A stretch of 18,939 nucleotides of DNA from CAYSCS01 sp964429695 (GTDB taxonomy: Bacteria; Acidobacteriota; Aminicenantia; Aminicenantales; Aminicenantaceae), in NCBI GenBank assembly GCA_964429695.1, contig CAYSCS010000113.1:1-18939 (forward strand), in the 5' to 3' direction. Positions 1 to 8,341 of the stretch are shown piece by piece. Both the position numbers and the translations under genes were made by a program. Each line of letters opens with the position of its first letter. Position 1 is the stretch's first letter. The notes below the pieces were generated by a model. It saw only the letters and a list, made by a program, of their open reading frames with translations, had not been told where the DNA came from and did not search any database.

Positions 1-27
1 AAGGCAAAATCCCTTGCTGTATCATAA
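1..27 (+). CDS. possible 3' end of an upstream gene (last 8 codons)
   Basis: Frame 1 reads KAKSLAVS and then a TAA stop at 25-27. A strong intrinsic terminator begins about 20 bp downstream, as expected after the end of a gene. Eight codons are too few to name a product, and the frame is chosen only because its stop fits the terminator. Confidence 0.3.
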   Translation, partial: KAKSLAVS

Positions 28-47
28 AAATACCTCCTGGTTAGGGT

Positions 48-74
48 ATCACCCAGCGGGTGATTTATTTTTTT
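48..74 (+). terminator. intrinsic terminator
   Basis: A perfect 7-bp stem, ATCACCC (48-54) paired with GGGTGAT (58-64), closes a 3-nt loop. It is followed by TTA and a run of seven T at 68-74. This is the only textbook Rho-independent terminator in the window. It would end transcription entering from the left and insulate the tRNA-Leu/tig unit. Confidence 0.8.
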
Positions 75-154
75 CATCAAAAATAACCTTATACCAGGGG
101 GCTTTTCGTTTCAATCAAATTTTCTATCGGCAAATCAGGGCCCTATACAATTTG

Positions 155-183
155 TTGACAAAATATATAACATATGTTAAAAA
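155..183 (+). promoter_or_regulatory. candidate promoter with 12-bp palindrome
   Basis: A perfect -35 hexamer TTGACA lies at 155-160. The region 17 bp further on (178-183, TAAAAA) is only a weak -10. Inside the spacer sits the perfect 12-bp palindrome TAACATATGTTA (168-179), which could be an operator. It lies about 95 bp ahead of tRNA-Leu and could feed the tRNA and the tig-clp genes. The A+T-rich background makes chance matches likely. Confidence 0.35.
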
Positions 184-240
184 ATTAATATATTTTTTAA
201 TTTCATTTGATGTTATCTTAATCTTTTCGATAATCATGTT

Positions 241-270
241 TTGATAATTTAGAGCCTAAAAAAATATAAA
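241..270 (+). promoter_or_regulatory. candidate promoter directly ahead of tRNA-Leu
   Basis: TTGATA (241-246, 5/6 to consensus) and TATAAA (265-270, 5/6) are separated by 18 bp. A start about 7 bp beyond the -10 would fall at 277-278, the first base of the tRNA, implying an almost leaderless tRNA transcript. The match may be fortuitous in A+T-rich sequence. Confidence 0.4.
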
Positions 271-277
271 AATAAGA

Positions 278-362
278 GGGCAGGTGGCGAAACTGGTATA
301 CGCGCTAGGCTTAGGACCTAGTTCCTTTTAAAGGAGTGCGGGTTCGAATCCCGCTCTGCCCA
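278..362 (+). tRNA. tRNA-Leu (anticodon UAG)
   Basis: A class II tRNA of 85 nt. The acceptor stem pairs GGGCAGG (278-284) with TCTGCCC (355-361), including one G-U pair, followed by discriminator A362. The anticodon stem CTAGG/CCTAG encloses loop CTTAGGA with anticodon TAG at 312-314, so it reads CUN leucine codons. A long variable arm (about 322-337) and the T-arm GCGGG-TTCGAAT-CCCGC are clear. CCA is not encoded. It sits 38 bp ahead of tig on the same strand and may share its transcript. Confidence 0.97.
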
Positions 363-400
363 CTCTTTAAGGATTTGAAAGCAATTAAGAGAAAGGGTGG

Positions 401-1657
401 ATGGCTACTTTAAAAAAAATAAGCGAATGCAAAAGAGAGTTGGAAATTGAAATCCCGGCAGATGAGGCTTTGAAAGAATATAAAAAAATCGTAAATAAAT
501 ATTCCCTAACGGCGAAGCTTCCTGGCTTCAGGCCTGGAAAAGCACCTCAAAATATTGTGAAGAGAGTTTACGAGGCTGATATTCAAAAAGCACTCATCGA
601 ATCTCTAGTTCCCCATGTACTCGAAAAGGAGCTAAAAGCCGAGAATGTTACACCTCTAACAACTCCTAAGATAGAAACCCATCCCTACAGTGAAGGCGAG
701 TCATTGAGAATTAAAGCGAAGTTTGAAGTCTGGCCTGAGTTTAATCTTCCTGAGTATAAAAAATATAAAATTAAATTAGAGGAATCAACTGTTTATGATG
801 AGGAAGTTGAACAATATTTGAAAGAACTTCAAACAAAATTAGCCGAGTACATCCCTGTTGAGGGGAGGGGAGTGGTCGATGGAGATTATCTCATTGTGGA
901 GTTATCTGGAGAGGAAAAAAAATCTGGAAAAAGACTCTCTCCCGAAAAAGTGTCTCTTATTGCTGGGAATTTTAGAAATGAAAGAATCATCAATGAGAAA
1001 ATTCGCGGACTAAAGATAGGGGAAGAAACAAGCTTTGTGTTTGAATATGATAGAGACCATCCAAATAGAAAACTCGCAGGGAAAAAGATTCTTTATAGGA
1101 TGAAGCTCATTTCTCTTAAGGAACGGAAATTGCCCTTTCTCGATGATAATTTTGCTCGAAGTCTTGGTGAACATGAATCTCTTACTGAGCTTAAAAATAA
1201 AATTAGAGAAGAAATCAAAGAATCGAAGATAAAAAAAGCAAAAGAAGCTATGGCAGAGGAAATTCTGGATAGAATCTGGAATGACCTTAATTTTGAACTG
1301 CCCGAAAGCCTCCTCCACATAGAACAGCAAGAAGTATTAAGGAGAACTCTTGAAGCTAGGTCTCAATCCAACTTCCAAAAAGAAGAACTAGAGCAGCTTA
1401 CGGTTCAAAGTCGAAAGGAAGCAGAAAGAAATCTTTATCGAAAAATGATTTTAAGAGAGATTGTTAAAAAAGAAAATATTGTTGTTTCAGAAGAAGATCT
1501 CAATCAGGAGCTTAAGAAAATAGCAGAGCTGAATAACTTGCCCCTTCCGACATTGATTGAAAGAGTAGAAAAGGAAGGTAAGAAAGAAAGTCTTCGGAAC
1601 TCAATCCTTATGAGGAAGGCAGTTGACTTTTTGGTAGAAAAGGTTATAATAAAATAA
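401..1657 (+). CDS. tig: trigger factor (ribosome-associated chaperone)
   Basis: Trigger factor binds the ribosome near the peptide exit and shields nascent chains; it also has peptidyl-prolyl isomerase activity. The 418-residue product has the ribosome-docking signature GFRPGKAP at residues 42-49, an FKBP-like middle domain at about 150-250, and a long charged helical C-terminal region that forms the arms. Its length is close to the usual 430 residues. The ATG at 401 follows a purine-rich AAAGGGTGG. An earlier start is unlikely because the N-terminus already aligns with the family. The gene opens the tig-clpP-clpX-lon run, an order common in bacteria, which couples folding of new proteins with their turnover. 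Only 9 bp separate its stop from clpP. Confidence 0.97.
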   Translation: MATLKKISECKRELEIEIPADEALKEYKKIVNKYSLTAKLPGFRPGKAPQNIVKRVYEADIQKALIESLVPHVLEKELKAENVTPLTTPKIETHPYSEGESLRIKAKFEVWPEFNLPEYKKYKIKLEESTVYDEEVEQYLKELQTKLAEYIPVEGRGVVDGDYLIVELSGEEKKSGKRLSPEKVSLIAGNFRNERIINEKIRGLKIGEETSFVFEYDRDHPNRKLAGKKILYRMKLISLKERKLPFLDDNFARSLGEHESLTELKNKIREEIKESKIKKAKEAMAEEILDRIWNDLNFELPESLLHIEQQEVLRRTLEARSQSNFQKEELEQLTVQSRKEAERNLYRKMILREIVKKENIVVSEEDLNQELKKIAELNNLPLPTLIERVEKEGKKESLRNSILMRKAVDFLVEKVIIK

Positions 1658-1666
1658 CTAATTCCA

Positions 1667-2263
1667 ATGACATTTATTCCTTTCATCGTAGAACAGGATG
1701 GAAAAACAGAGCGAGTTTATGATATTTACTCCCGGCTCCTGAAAGATAACATCATCTTTTTAGGCTCCGAAATAAATGACAATGTTGCTAACGCAGTGAT
1801 CGCACAACTTCTTTATTTAGAAGCAGAAAGAGGTGGAAACGAAATATCCCTCTACATAAACTCCCCCGGAGGGAATATTACCTCTGGCCTTGCTATCTAT
1901 GATACAATGCAATTCATAAAATCAGATATTGCCACAATTTGTGTGGGACAAGCAGCAAGCATGGCTGCTGTTTTGCTTGCAGCCGGTACTCCAGGAAAGA
2001 GATATTCTCTCCCTAATGCGAGAATAGTGCTTCATCAGCCTTTTGGTGCCTATCATGGCCAGGCTTCTGATGTAGCTATTCAAGCAAAAGAAATCTTGAG
2101 AATAAGGGACTGTATAAATGAGATTTTAGTTAAACACACACATCAAAAAAAGGAGAGGATTCAAGCTGACGTGGAGAGAGATTTTATCATGAGTCCCGAT
2201 CAAGCAAAGGAGTACGGAATAATCGATGCTATCATAACCACAAGAGAGCAAGCGAAAAAGTAA
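1667..2263 (+). CDS. clpP: ATP-dependent Clp protease proteolytic subunit
   Basis: ClpP is the serine peptidase of the Clp complex. It forms a double heptameric chamber that degrades proteins unfolded and threaded in by ClpX or ClpA/C. At 198 residues it has normal length. The catalytic triad is visible as Ser98 (in GQAASMAAV), His123 (in RIVLHQPFG) and Asp172 (in VERDFIM); the SPGG motif is at 66-69. The ATG at 1667 follows the tig stop by 9 bp and has no good Shine-Dalgarno in range, so translation is probably coupled to tig. There is little sign of a propeptide: the conserved core starts almost at once. Its natural partner clpX lies 38 bp downstream. Confidence 0.98.
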   Translation: MTFIPFIVEQDGKTERVYDIYSRLLKDNIIFLGSEINDNVANAVIAQLLYLEAERGGNEISLYINSPGGNITSGLAIYDTMQFIKSDIATICVGQAASMAAVLLAAGTPGKRYSLPNARIVLHQPFGAYHGQASDVAIQAKEILRIRDCINEILVKHTHQKKERIQADVERDFIMSPDQAKEYGIIDAIITTREQAKK

Positions 2264-2301
2264 AAATCTTCCTTCTTCATTCCTGAATAGATGGATTAAT
2301 C

Positions 2302-3558
2302 ATGGATGACGGACAAAAACAAAGGATTAACATTCCTGCACGTTGTAATTTCTGTAACAGGGACCAGACCCAGGTGAAGAAGCTGATCGCAGGGCCTGGT
2401 GGTGTTTATATTTGTGAATCGTGTGTTCAACTTGCTCATTCTATTATGTTTACAAAAAAAAATAAGGAAGAAATCCAGAAGAGAAGAACAAGTTTTCCTA
2501 CCCCTTTAGAGATAAAGAAGGCCTTAGATGAATATATCGTCGGTCAGGAAGAAGCGAAGAAGAAGATTTCTGTGGCTGTTTACAACCATTATAAGAGGAT
2601 CTATTTTAAAAATGAGCGGGTCAAAGATGTCGAGCTTACAAAGAGTAATATTCTTCTCATTGGCCCTACAGGTACAGGAAAAACCTTGATGGCCCAGACT
2701 CTGGCAAGGATACTTTCTGTTCCATTTGCAATAGCAGATGCTACCTCTCTTACAGAAGCAGGCTATGTAGGGGAGGATGTTGAAAATGTGATTCTTAAAT
2801 TGTTTCAAGCTGCGCAAGGGAATATCGAGAAAACACAGAAAGGAATAGTCTATATCGATGAAATTGATAAAATTAGTCGGAAGAGCGATAGTCCCTCTAT
2901 AACAAGAGATGTTTCAGGTGAGGGAGTCCAACAGGCTCTATTAAAAATCATAGAAGGTACAGTAGCAAACATTTCACCCCAGGGAGGAAGAAAACACCCT
3001 TATCAAGAATTTATCCCCATAAATACTAACGACATCCTTTTCATCTGCGGAGGAGCTTTTACAGGCTTAGAAAAAATCATAGCCCAGAGGATAGGAAAAG
3101 CGACGGTGGGCTTCAAAACAGATGATATAAAAAAACTCGGGGCAGAGAACGGAATTTATAAACATTTAGCTCCGATAGACCTCATTAAATATGGCTTGAT
3201 TCCGGAGTTAGTGGGAAGACTACCAGTAATTGCCACCTTTTCAGATTTAACAGAAACGGAACTAATAGAGATTCTTACAAAGCCAAAAAATGCTATCATC
3301 AAACAATACCAGAAACTTTTTGAAATGGAAGGGGTAAGACTTGAATTTACTCGGGAAGCACTCATCTCAATCGCCAGAAAGAGTTTGGAAAAAAAACTTG
3401 GTGCAAGAGGTCTGAGAAGCATCATAGAAGATTTAATGCTCGATATTATGTTTTACCTTCCTTCTTCAAAGAAGAATACAGTCCTTAGAGTTACAAAGAA
3501 AATGGTAGAAGAGAATAGATTAAACTTTCAAGAGCTTAAACAATCATTTGGAGCATGA
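2302..3558 (+). CDS. clpX: Clp protease ATP-binding subunit ClpX
   Basis: ClpX is the AAA+ unfoldase that recognises tagged substrates and feeds them to ClpP. The 418-residue protein begins with the zinc-binding domain (Cys15, Cys18, Cys38, Cys41). It continues with Walker A GPTGTGKT (121-128), pore loop GYVGEDV (154-160), Walker B GIVYIDEIDK (181-190), the RKH loop (230-232), and the sensor-2 segment GARGLRSI near the C-terminus. The ClpP-docking loop reads VGF rather than the common IGF, a conservative change. ATG 2302 is chosen because an ATG at 2291 meets a stop after one further codon. The Shine-Dalgarno is weak, consistent with expression from the shared tig-clp transcript. The stop codon lies 2 bp before the preferred lon start. 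Confidence 0.98.
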   Translation: MDDGQKQRINIPARCNFCNRDQTQVKKLIAGPGGVYICESCVQLAHSIMFTKKNKEEIQKRRTSFPTPLEIKKALDEYIVGQEEAKKKISVAVYNHYKRIYFKNERVKDVELTKSNILLIGPTGTGKTLMAQTLARILSVPFAIADATSLTEAGYVGEDVENVILKLFQAAQGNIEKTQKGIVYIDEIDKISRKSDSPSITRDVSGEGVQQALLKIIEGTVANISPQGGRKHPYQEFIPINTNDILFICGGAFTGLEKIIAQRIGKATVGFKTDDIKKLGAENGIYKHLAPIDLIKYGLIPELVGRLPVIATFSDLTETELIEILTKPKNAIIKQYQKLFEMEGVRLEFTREALISIARKSLEKKLGARGLRSIIEDLMLDIMFYLPSSKKNTVLRVTKKMVEENRLNFQELKQSFGA

Positions 3559-3560
3559 CC

Positions 3561-5999
3561 ATGGAAGAGAGCAAAGATCGTTCAGAAATAATTCAAAATA
3601 TCCCTCTAATTCCACTCAGAGATCTAGTAGTTTTCCCCTCGACTCTGGTGCCTTTTATAATCGGACGCTCATCCTCCATCCAGGCACTTCAGAAAGCAAC
3701 GGAAAAAGATAAAATGATTTTTTTATCTGCTCAAATGGACCCTTCCCTTGACAATCCAACTCCAAGAGACATCTATTCAATGGGGGTCGTAGCCAAAATA
3801 GTGCGCGCCATAAAAATGGACGATAAGAATATTAAAGTTATCGTTGAAGGGAAAAAAAGAGCTCGAATAATAGAGTTTTTAAGTACTTATCCCTTTTATC
3901 AAGTTCTGGCTAAAGAAATAAGAGATATTTCTGTTCAGAATATTGAGGCAAAAGAGGCACTTAAAAAAGTCCTTTCTCTTTTCGAGGAATATCTAAAGCT
4001 CAGTCAACATACTAATTTTGATGCAATAATTCCAGCCTTAAGAGACCATAGCCCTGAAAGAATTTCTGATATTATTTCATCTCACCTTTATTTGCCATTA
4101 GAGGAAAAGCAGAATCTCTTAGAAACACTCAACAGTTTTGAGCGCATTCAGAGGCTCAATTATCTTTTGGAAAATGAAATTATGAAAATAAATTCAAAGC
4201 TTAGGGGAGAAGGGAAAAAATATGGTCGTCAAAAATCCTCTTTAAGAGATTCGTCCCAGAAAGTATTCCCTGCAGGGATAAACTTTAGAAAAGAAGAGCA
4301 ACCTAATGAAATTGAAGAGCTCAAAAGAAAAGTCGCTCAGGCAAAGATGCCAAAAGATGCCGAAGAAAAGGCTTATAAAGAAATAGAAAGACTAGAATCG
4401 ATGCCTCCAATGTCAGCAGAAGCTACTGTAAGCAGGAATTACCTTGATTGGCTCATTTCCCTTCCTTGGAACAAAAAGTCAAGGGAAAAGAGAGACATAA
4501 AGCTGGCAGAGAAAATTCTGAATGAAGACCATTATGGTCTAGAGAAGGTGAAAGAAAGAATTCTTGAATACCTTTCGATAAGACAACTGGTAAAAAATCC
4601 AAGGGGAGTGATTCTGGGATTTATAGGACCTCCCGGAGTAGGGAAGAGCTCCCTCGGTCGTTCAATTGCAAGGGCAACAGGAAGAAAATTTGTGCGCCTC
4701 TCTCTTGGAGGAGTTAGAGACGAGGCAGAGATTAGAGGACATAGAAGGACTTATATAGGAGCTTATCCAGGGAGAATTATCCAGATGATAAAAAGAGCAG
4801 GAACAAAAAACCCTGTCTTTTTGCTTGATGAAGTCGATAAGATGAGCATGGATTTTAGAGGAGATCCAGCCTCTGCATTGATGGAAGTTCTTGACCCAGA
4901 ACAAAATAGCACTTTCCTCGACCATTATGTGGATACAGATTTTGACCTTTCTCAAGTAATGTTCATTGTTACCGCAAACATGCTTGAGCCCGTCCCAAGG
5001 CCTCTCATCGATAGAATGGAAATCATCAGAATTCCTGGATATACCGAAGACGAGAAGCTTCAGATTGCAAAACATTTTCTCCTACCCAAACAGATGAATG
5101 CACATGGTTTGAAAGAGCATAATTTAAAGATATCAGATAAGGCGTTGCAAAAACTCATCAGGGAATATACTCGAGAAGCAGGGGTAAGAAATCTCGAACG
5201 TGAAATCACTTCTATCTGTCGCAAAGTAGTAAAGAAAGTGGTAACTAAGGGAAAATCATACAGGGAGGTGGTTACACCTTCTAACTTGGAGAAATTCCTT
5301 GGAATTCCAAAATATAGAAGAGCAGAAATAGATAAAACGGATGAGATCGGAGTTACCATTGGGATGGCATGGACCGAATTCGGGGGCGAACTTTTAACGT
5401 TTGAGGTCACTAAGGTTCACGGAAAAGGAAATTTTACTCTCACCGGACATCTTGGAGAAATAATGCAGGAATCGGCTCAGGCTGCTTTTAGCTATGTTCG
5501 AGGCAAAATGTATGAGCTTGATATCGCAAAAGATTTGCATAAGAATTTTGATATTCACATTCATGTCCCAGAAGTAGCAACTCCCAAAGAAGGACCGTCC
5601 GCAGGGATTACTATTGCCACTTCAATCATCTCTCTCCTCACAGAAATTCCAGTCAGCAAGAAAGTTGCCATGACGGGAGAAATTACCTTGAAGGGAAAAG
5701 TATTACCTGTAGGAGGAATAAAAGAGAAATTATTGGCTGCTCATCGTGAAGGAATTAAGATAGCCATCATACCCTTAGCCAATAAGCCTGATTTGAAGGA
5801 TGTGCCAAAAAACATAAAAGATGAAATGACTATTCATTTTGTAGAAAACATGGATGAAGTCCTTAAGTATGCTTTAACTAAAGAACTGCCCAAGAGACCA
5901 AGGAAAAAAGAAGAGGTCTCCGTTTCTTCTGATGAATCCTCAGAAGAGGAAAAAAAAGAGGAACCCTCTCAGGAACAGGAGCCTTCTGTTGCTCATTAG
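3561..5999 (+). CDS. lon: ATP-dependent protease Lon (LonA type)
   Basis: Lon is a soluble AAA+ serine protease that degrades damaged and regulatory proteins. Counting from ATG 3561 (812 residues): an N-terminal LON substrate domain opening with IPLIPLRDLVVFPS, a helical region, Walker A GPPGVGKS (356-363), Walker B FLLDEVDKM, and a protease domain with the catalytic dyad Ser680 (PKEGPSAGITIA) and Lys723 (VGGIKEK). ATG 3555 overlaps the clpX stop (ATGA), but GGAG at 3550-3553 lies 7 bp from ATG 3561 and only 1 bp from 3555, so 3561 is preferred. The last 35 or so residues are an acidic Ser/Glu/Lys tail beyond the normal Lon end. It closes the quality-control run. Confidence 0.98.
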   Translation: MEESKDRSEIIQNIPLIPLRDLVVFPSTLVPFIIGRSSSIQALQKATEKDKMIFLSAQMDPSLDNPTPRDIYSMGVVAKIVRAIKMDDKNIKVIVEGKKRARIIEFLSTYPFYQVLAKEIRDISVQNIEAKEALKKVLSLFEEYLKLSQHTNFDAIIPALRDHSPERISDIISSHLYLPLEEKQNLLETLNSFERIQRLNYLLENEIMKINSKLRGEGKKYGRQKSSLRDSSQKVFPAGINFRKEEQPNEIEELKRKVAQAKMPKDAEEKAYKEIERLESMPPMSAEATVSRNYLDWLISLPWNKKSREKRDIKLAEKILNEDHYGLEKVKERILEYLSIRQLVKNPRGVILGFIGPPGVGKSSLGRSIARATGRKFVRLSLGGVRDEAEIRGHRRTYIGAYPGRIIQMIKRAGTKNPVFLLDEVDKMSMDFRGDPASALMEVLDPEQNSTFLDHYVDTDFDLSQVMFIVTANMLEPVPRPLIDRMEIIRIPGYTEDEKLQIAKHFLLPKQMNAHGLKEHNLKISDKALQKLIREYTREAGVRNLEREITSICRKVVKKVVTKGKSYREVVTPSNLEKFLGIPKYRRAEIDKTDEIGVTIGMAWTEFGGELLTFEVTKVHGKGNFTLTGHLGEIMQESAQAAFSYVRGKMYELDIAKDLHKNFDIHIHVPEVATPKEGPSAGITIATSIISLLTEIPVSKKVAMTGEITLKGKVLPVGGIKEKLLAAHREGIKIAIIPLANKPDLKDVPKNIKDEMTIHFVENMDEVLKYALTKELPKRPRKKEEVSVSSDESSEEEKKEEPSQEQEPSVAH

Positions 6000-6043
6000 T
6001 TGCTAAAAAATAAATAAATAAAAAAATTTTTCAGATTAAAAAA

Positions 6044-6071
6044 TTTACATTAGTTCTAATCAGCATAAAAA
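6044..6071 (+). promoter_or_regulatory. weak candidate promoter for rho
   Basis: In the 100-bp lon-rho gap, TTTACA (6044-6049, 5/6 to -35) is followed after 16 bp by TAAAAA (6066-6071), a poor -10. A dyad, ATTAG-TT-CTAAT (6049-6060), lies in the spacer and could bind a regulator. No intrinsic terminator is seen after lon, so rho may also be read through from the upstream genes. Confidence 0.25.
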
Positions 6072-6099
6072 TAATTTTATTATCAAAAGAGGGTTAGAA

Positions 6100-7380
6100 A
6101 TGAAAGAATATAATTTAGCCGAACTTGAAGAGAAAGACACTTCCCAACTATTGAAAATAGCCAGCAGCATGGGGCTTTCAGAAGAAGAAATTGAAGATTC
6201 TAACAGACAAAATTTGATTTTCAAAATCCTTGAAGCACAAGCCAAAAAAAATGGACTACTTTTCTCTGAGGGAGTTCTAGAAACTCTTGAGGATGGGTTT
6301 GGATTTCTTAGGGCTCCAGAATTCAGCTATCTTCCAAGTCAAGATGATATCTACGTTTCTCCCTCTCAAATCAGAAAGTTCCATTTGAGGACAGGAGATA
6401 CAATTTCTGGTATAGTACGTCCTCCAAAAAATGGCGAAAAATATTTTGCTCTCATCAAAATTGAAGCCATTAATTTCATGCATCCAGATGCAATCTTTGA
6501 GATGAGAAGAAATGTTCAATTCGACCAGCTCACTCCTTTATATCCATTCGAAAAAATAAAGCTTGAAGACGGAGATAGGAAAAATCTCAATGCTAGAGTC
6601 ATGGATTTACTCACTCCTATCGGAAAAGGTCAGAGAGGATTAATTGTTTCACCTCCAAGAGCCGGAAAAACAACTCTTCTCAAAACAATTGCTAAATCGA
6701 TAGAAAAAAACCATCCAGAAATATATCTGATTGTCCTCCTTGTGGCAGAAAGACCAGAAGAAGTAACGGATTTTCAAAGAAGCATCAATGGAGAGGTTGT
6801 GGCTTCTACATTCGATGAACCACCGGCAAGAAATGCTCAAGTGGCAAACATTGTTTTAGAAAAGGCAAAAAGGCTTGTAGAAATAAAAAGAGATGTAGCT
6901 ATTCTCCTTGATAGCATTACTCGCTTGGCTCGTGCTCACAATGCCATCATTCCTCCTTCAGGAAAGGTTCTTTCAGGAGGAATAGATGCAAATGCTTTAA
7001 ACAAGCCAAAAAAGTTTTTTGGCTCTGCGAGAAAAGTAGAAGAAGGAGGAAGTTTGACTATCATCGCCACTGCTCTTATAGATACAGGAAGCAGAATGGA
7101 CGAAGTTATTTTCGAAGAATTCAAAGGGACAGGAAATCTCGAAATTAATTTAGATAGAAGATTGGTCGACAAAAGACTTTTTCCCGCTATAGATATTACA
7201 AGATCAGGGACAAGAAAAGAAGAGCTTTTAATCCCAGAAATGGATTTAAACAGGATATGGATATTAAGAAAAGTTTTAAGCCAGCTGGGAGAAGTGGAAG
7301 CAATGGAATTACTGCTCGAAAAACTAGCTAAAACAAAAACAAACGCCGAATTTCTGGAAGCAATGAGTAAGGGGTTATAA
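6100..7380 (+). CDS. rho: transcription termination factor Rho
   Basis: Rho is a hexameric RNA helicase that loads on untranslated RNA and releases RNA polymerase. The 426-residue product has a helical Rho_N region (1-50), a cold-shock-like RNA-binding domain (from GVLETLEDGFGFLRAP, about 58-105), Walker A SPPRAGKTT (184-192), the ERPEEVTD segment, Walker B AILLDSITRLARAHN, and the secondary RNA-binding Q/R-loop region around PSGKVLSGGIDANAL. The C-terminal LLIP...W.LRK pattern is also typical. Length matches compact Rho proteins without inserts. ATG 6100 has AGAGGG 6 bp upstream. Only a few strong intrinsic terminators are visible in this window, in keeping with reliance on Rho. Confidence 0.98.
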   Translation: MKEYNLAELEEKDTSQLLKIASSMGLSEEEIEDSNRQNLIFKILEAQAKKNGLLFSEGVLETLEDGFGFLRAPEFSYLPSQDDIYVSPSQIRKFHLRTGDTISGIVRPPKNGEKYFALIKIEAINFMHPDAIFEMRRNVQFDQLTPLYPFEKIKLEDGDRKNLNARVMDLLTPIGKGQRGLIVSPPRAGKTTLLKTIAKSIEKNHPEIYLIVLLVAERPEEVTDFQRSINGEVVASTFDEPPARNAQVANIVLEKAKRLVEIKRDVAILLDSITRLARAHNAIIPPSGKVLSGGIDANALNKPKKFFGSARKVEEGGSLTIIATALIDTGSRMDEVIFEEFKGTGNLEINLDRRLVDKRLFPAIDITRSGTRKEELLIPEMDLNRIWILRKVLSQLGEVEAMELLLEKLAKTKTNAEFLEAMSKGL

Positions 7381-7406
7381 AAATAAAATTCCTCTCCTTT
7401 GTAAAA

Positions 7407-7459
7407 GTAAAATAAAAAATAAAAAGATTTTAATTAGACAAAAAAATATTTTATTTTAC
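7407..7459. terminator. A+T-rich inverted repeat between convergent rho and parB
   Basis: An 11-bp perfect inverted repeat, GTAAAATAAAA (7407-7417) and TTTTATTTTAC (7449-7459), lies between the 3' ends of rho (+) and parB (-). The loop is 31 nt and the stem has a single G-C pair, so it would be a weak bidirectional terminator at best, and such repeats arise easily in this composition. Confidence 0.3.
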
Positions 7460-7510
7460 GTCGCATAAGATTTATTATGTTAACTTTTATTATTTATTGA
7501 CCTATTTAAA

Positions 7511-8341
7511 TCATATTCCTTTTAATTTTTTTATTAATTCTTCAAGGATTTTTATTATTTCTTCTTTGGTTACATTTTGTCTTTTAAATTCAATCCTTAA
7601 CCTATAGTTATCTTCTTCAGGTCTATAATTGTATACATAATATTTTAGCTTTTTTGTTTTCCCTTTTAATTTTTTTGATAGCTCTCGTGTATCTTCTCTC
7701 TTTAATTCTCTTTCTTTTATCTCTGATATTAAGTTAAACATTTCTTCTTTATTTTTTAATTTCGCAATTTCTATTAATATGCTTCTACTTGTGATTTGAT
7801 TCATTTTACAGAAATTTCTTACTTCTTGAGGAATTTTTGATATATTTATTATTTCAGTTACAGTTGACCTTGCCTTTCCAATTTTTTCTGAAATTTCTTG
7901 ATGACTGTAACCATAAACTTCTGCAAGACTTTTTAATCCATCTGCCTCTTCGAAAACGTTTAAATCTTTTCTTTGTAAATTCTCAATTAGAGCTAATTCA
8001 AGGGCTTCATTATCTTCTACGTTCATTTCAATGCAAGGAATTTCACTTAGTCCAATTTTTTTTGCAGCTATGAACCTTCTTTCTCCAGCAATTATTTCGT
8101 GCCGTTCTCCTTTTGGCCTGACTAATATTGGTTCTAATATTCCTTTTAATTTTATAGATTTCATTAAATCTTCAATATCACCCAGCTCGCTTCTTGCTTG
8201 ACGTGGGTTTGGGTCTATTTTATCAACTTGAATCATCCTAATTCTTGGACCTAAATATCTTGATGAAATTAGCTCCACGAAATGATTATCATGCCTCATG
8301 TTTAATGATTCAGGAAGGCCTGTTCTTTTAGTTTTTGGCAC
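7511..8341 (-). CDS. parB: ParB/Spo0J-family partition protein
   Basis: ParB proteins bind parS sites and, using CTP, slide and load on DNA to direct ParA-driven chromosome or plasmid segregation. The 276-residue product has the ParB N-terminal domain (about 36-125) with the CTP-binding motifs GERR (86-89) and ENLQR (120-124), a helix-turn-helix (143-165, GYSHQEISEKIGKARSTVTE), and a C-terminal dimerisation tail rich in Lys/Glu. The recognition helix reads RSTVTEIINIS rather than the common RPHVANHLRLL, so its DNA site may be unusual. The start is GTG 8341, with GGAG about 10 bp upstream; the gene overlaps the parA stop by 14 bp, indicating translational coupling. The gene is visibly more A+T-rich than its neighbours. 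Confidence 0.92.
   Translation of the reverse strand: MPKTKRTGLPESLNMRHDNHFVELISSRYLGPRIRMIQVDKIDPNPRQARSELGDIEDLMKSIKLKGILEPILVRPKGERHEIIAGERRFIAAKKIGLSEIPCIEMNVEDNEALELALIENLQRKDLNVFEEADGLKSLAEVYGYSHQEISEKIGKARSTVTEIINISKIPQEVRNFCKMNQITSRSILIEIAKLKNKEEMFNLISEIKERELKREDTRELSKKLKGKTKKLKYYVYNYRPEEDNYRLRIEFKRQNVTKEEIIKILEELIKKLKGI

Noticed and set aside
14..244. 76-codon open frame from a TTG on the + strand
   Set aside because: It runs straight through the intrinsic terminator at 48-74 and the candidate promoter at 155-183, has no ribosome site, and its low-complexity Phe/Ile/Tyr-rich end reflects A+T-rich noncoding DNA.
4662..5075. 137-codon open frame antisense to lon
   Set aside because: It lies fully inside the conserved AAA+ region of lon, and its Cys/His-rich translation looks like a frame shadow.
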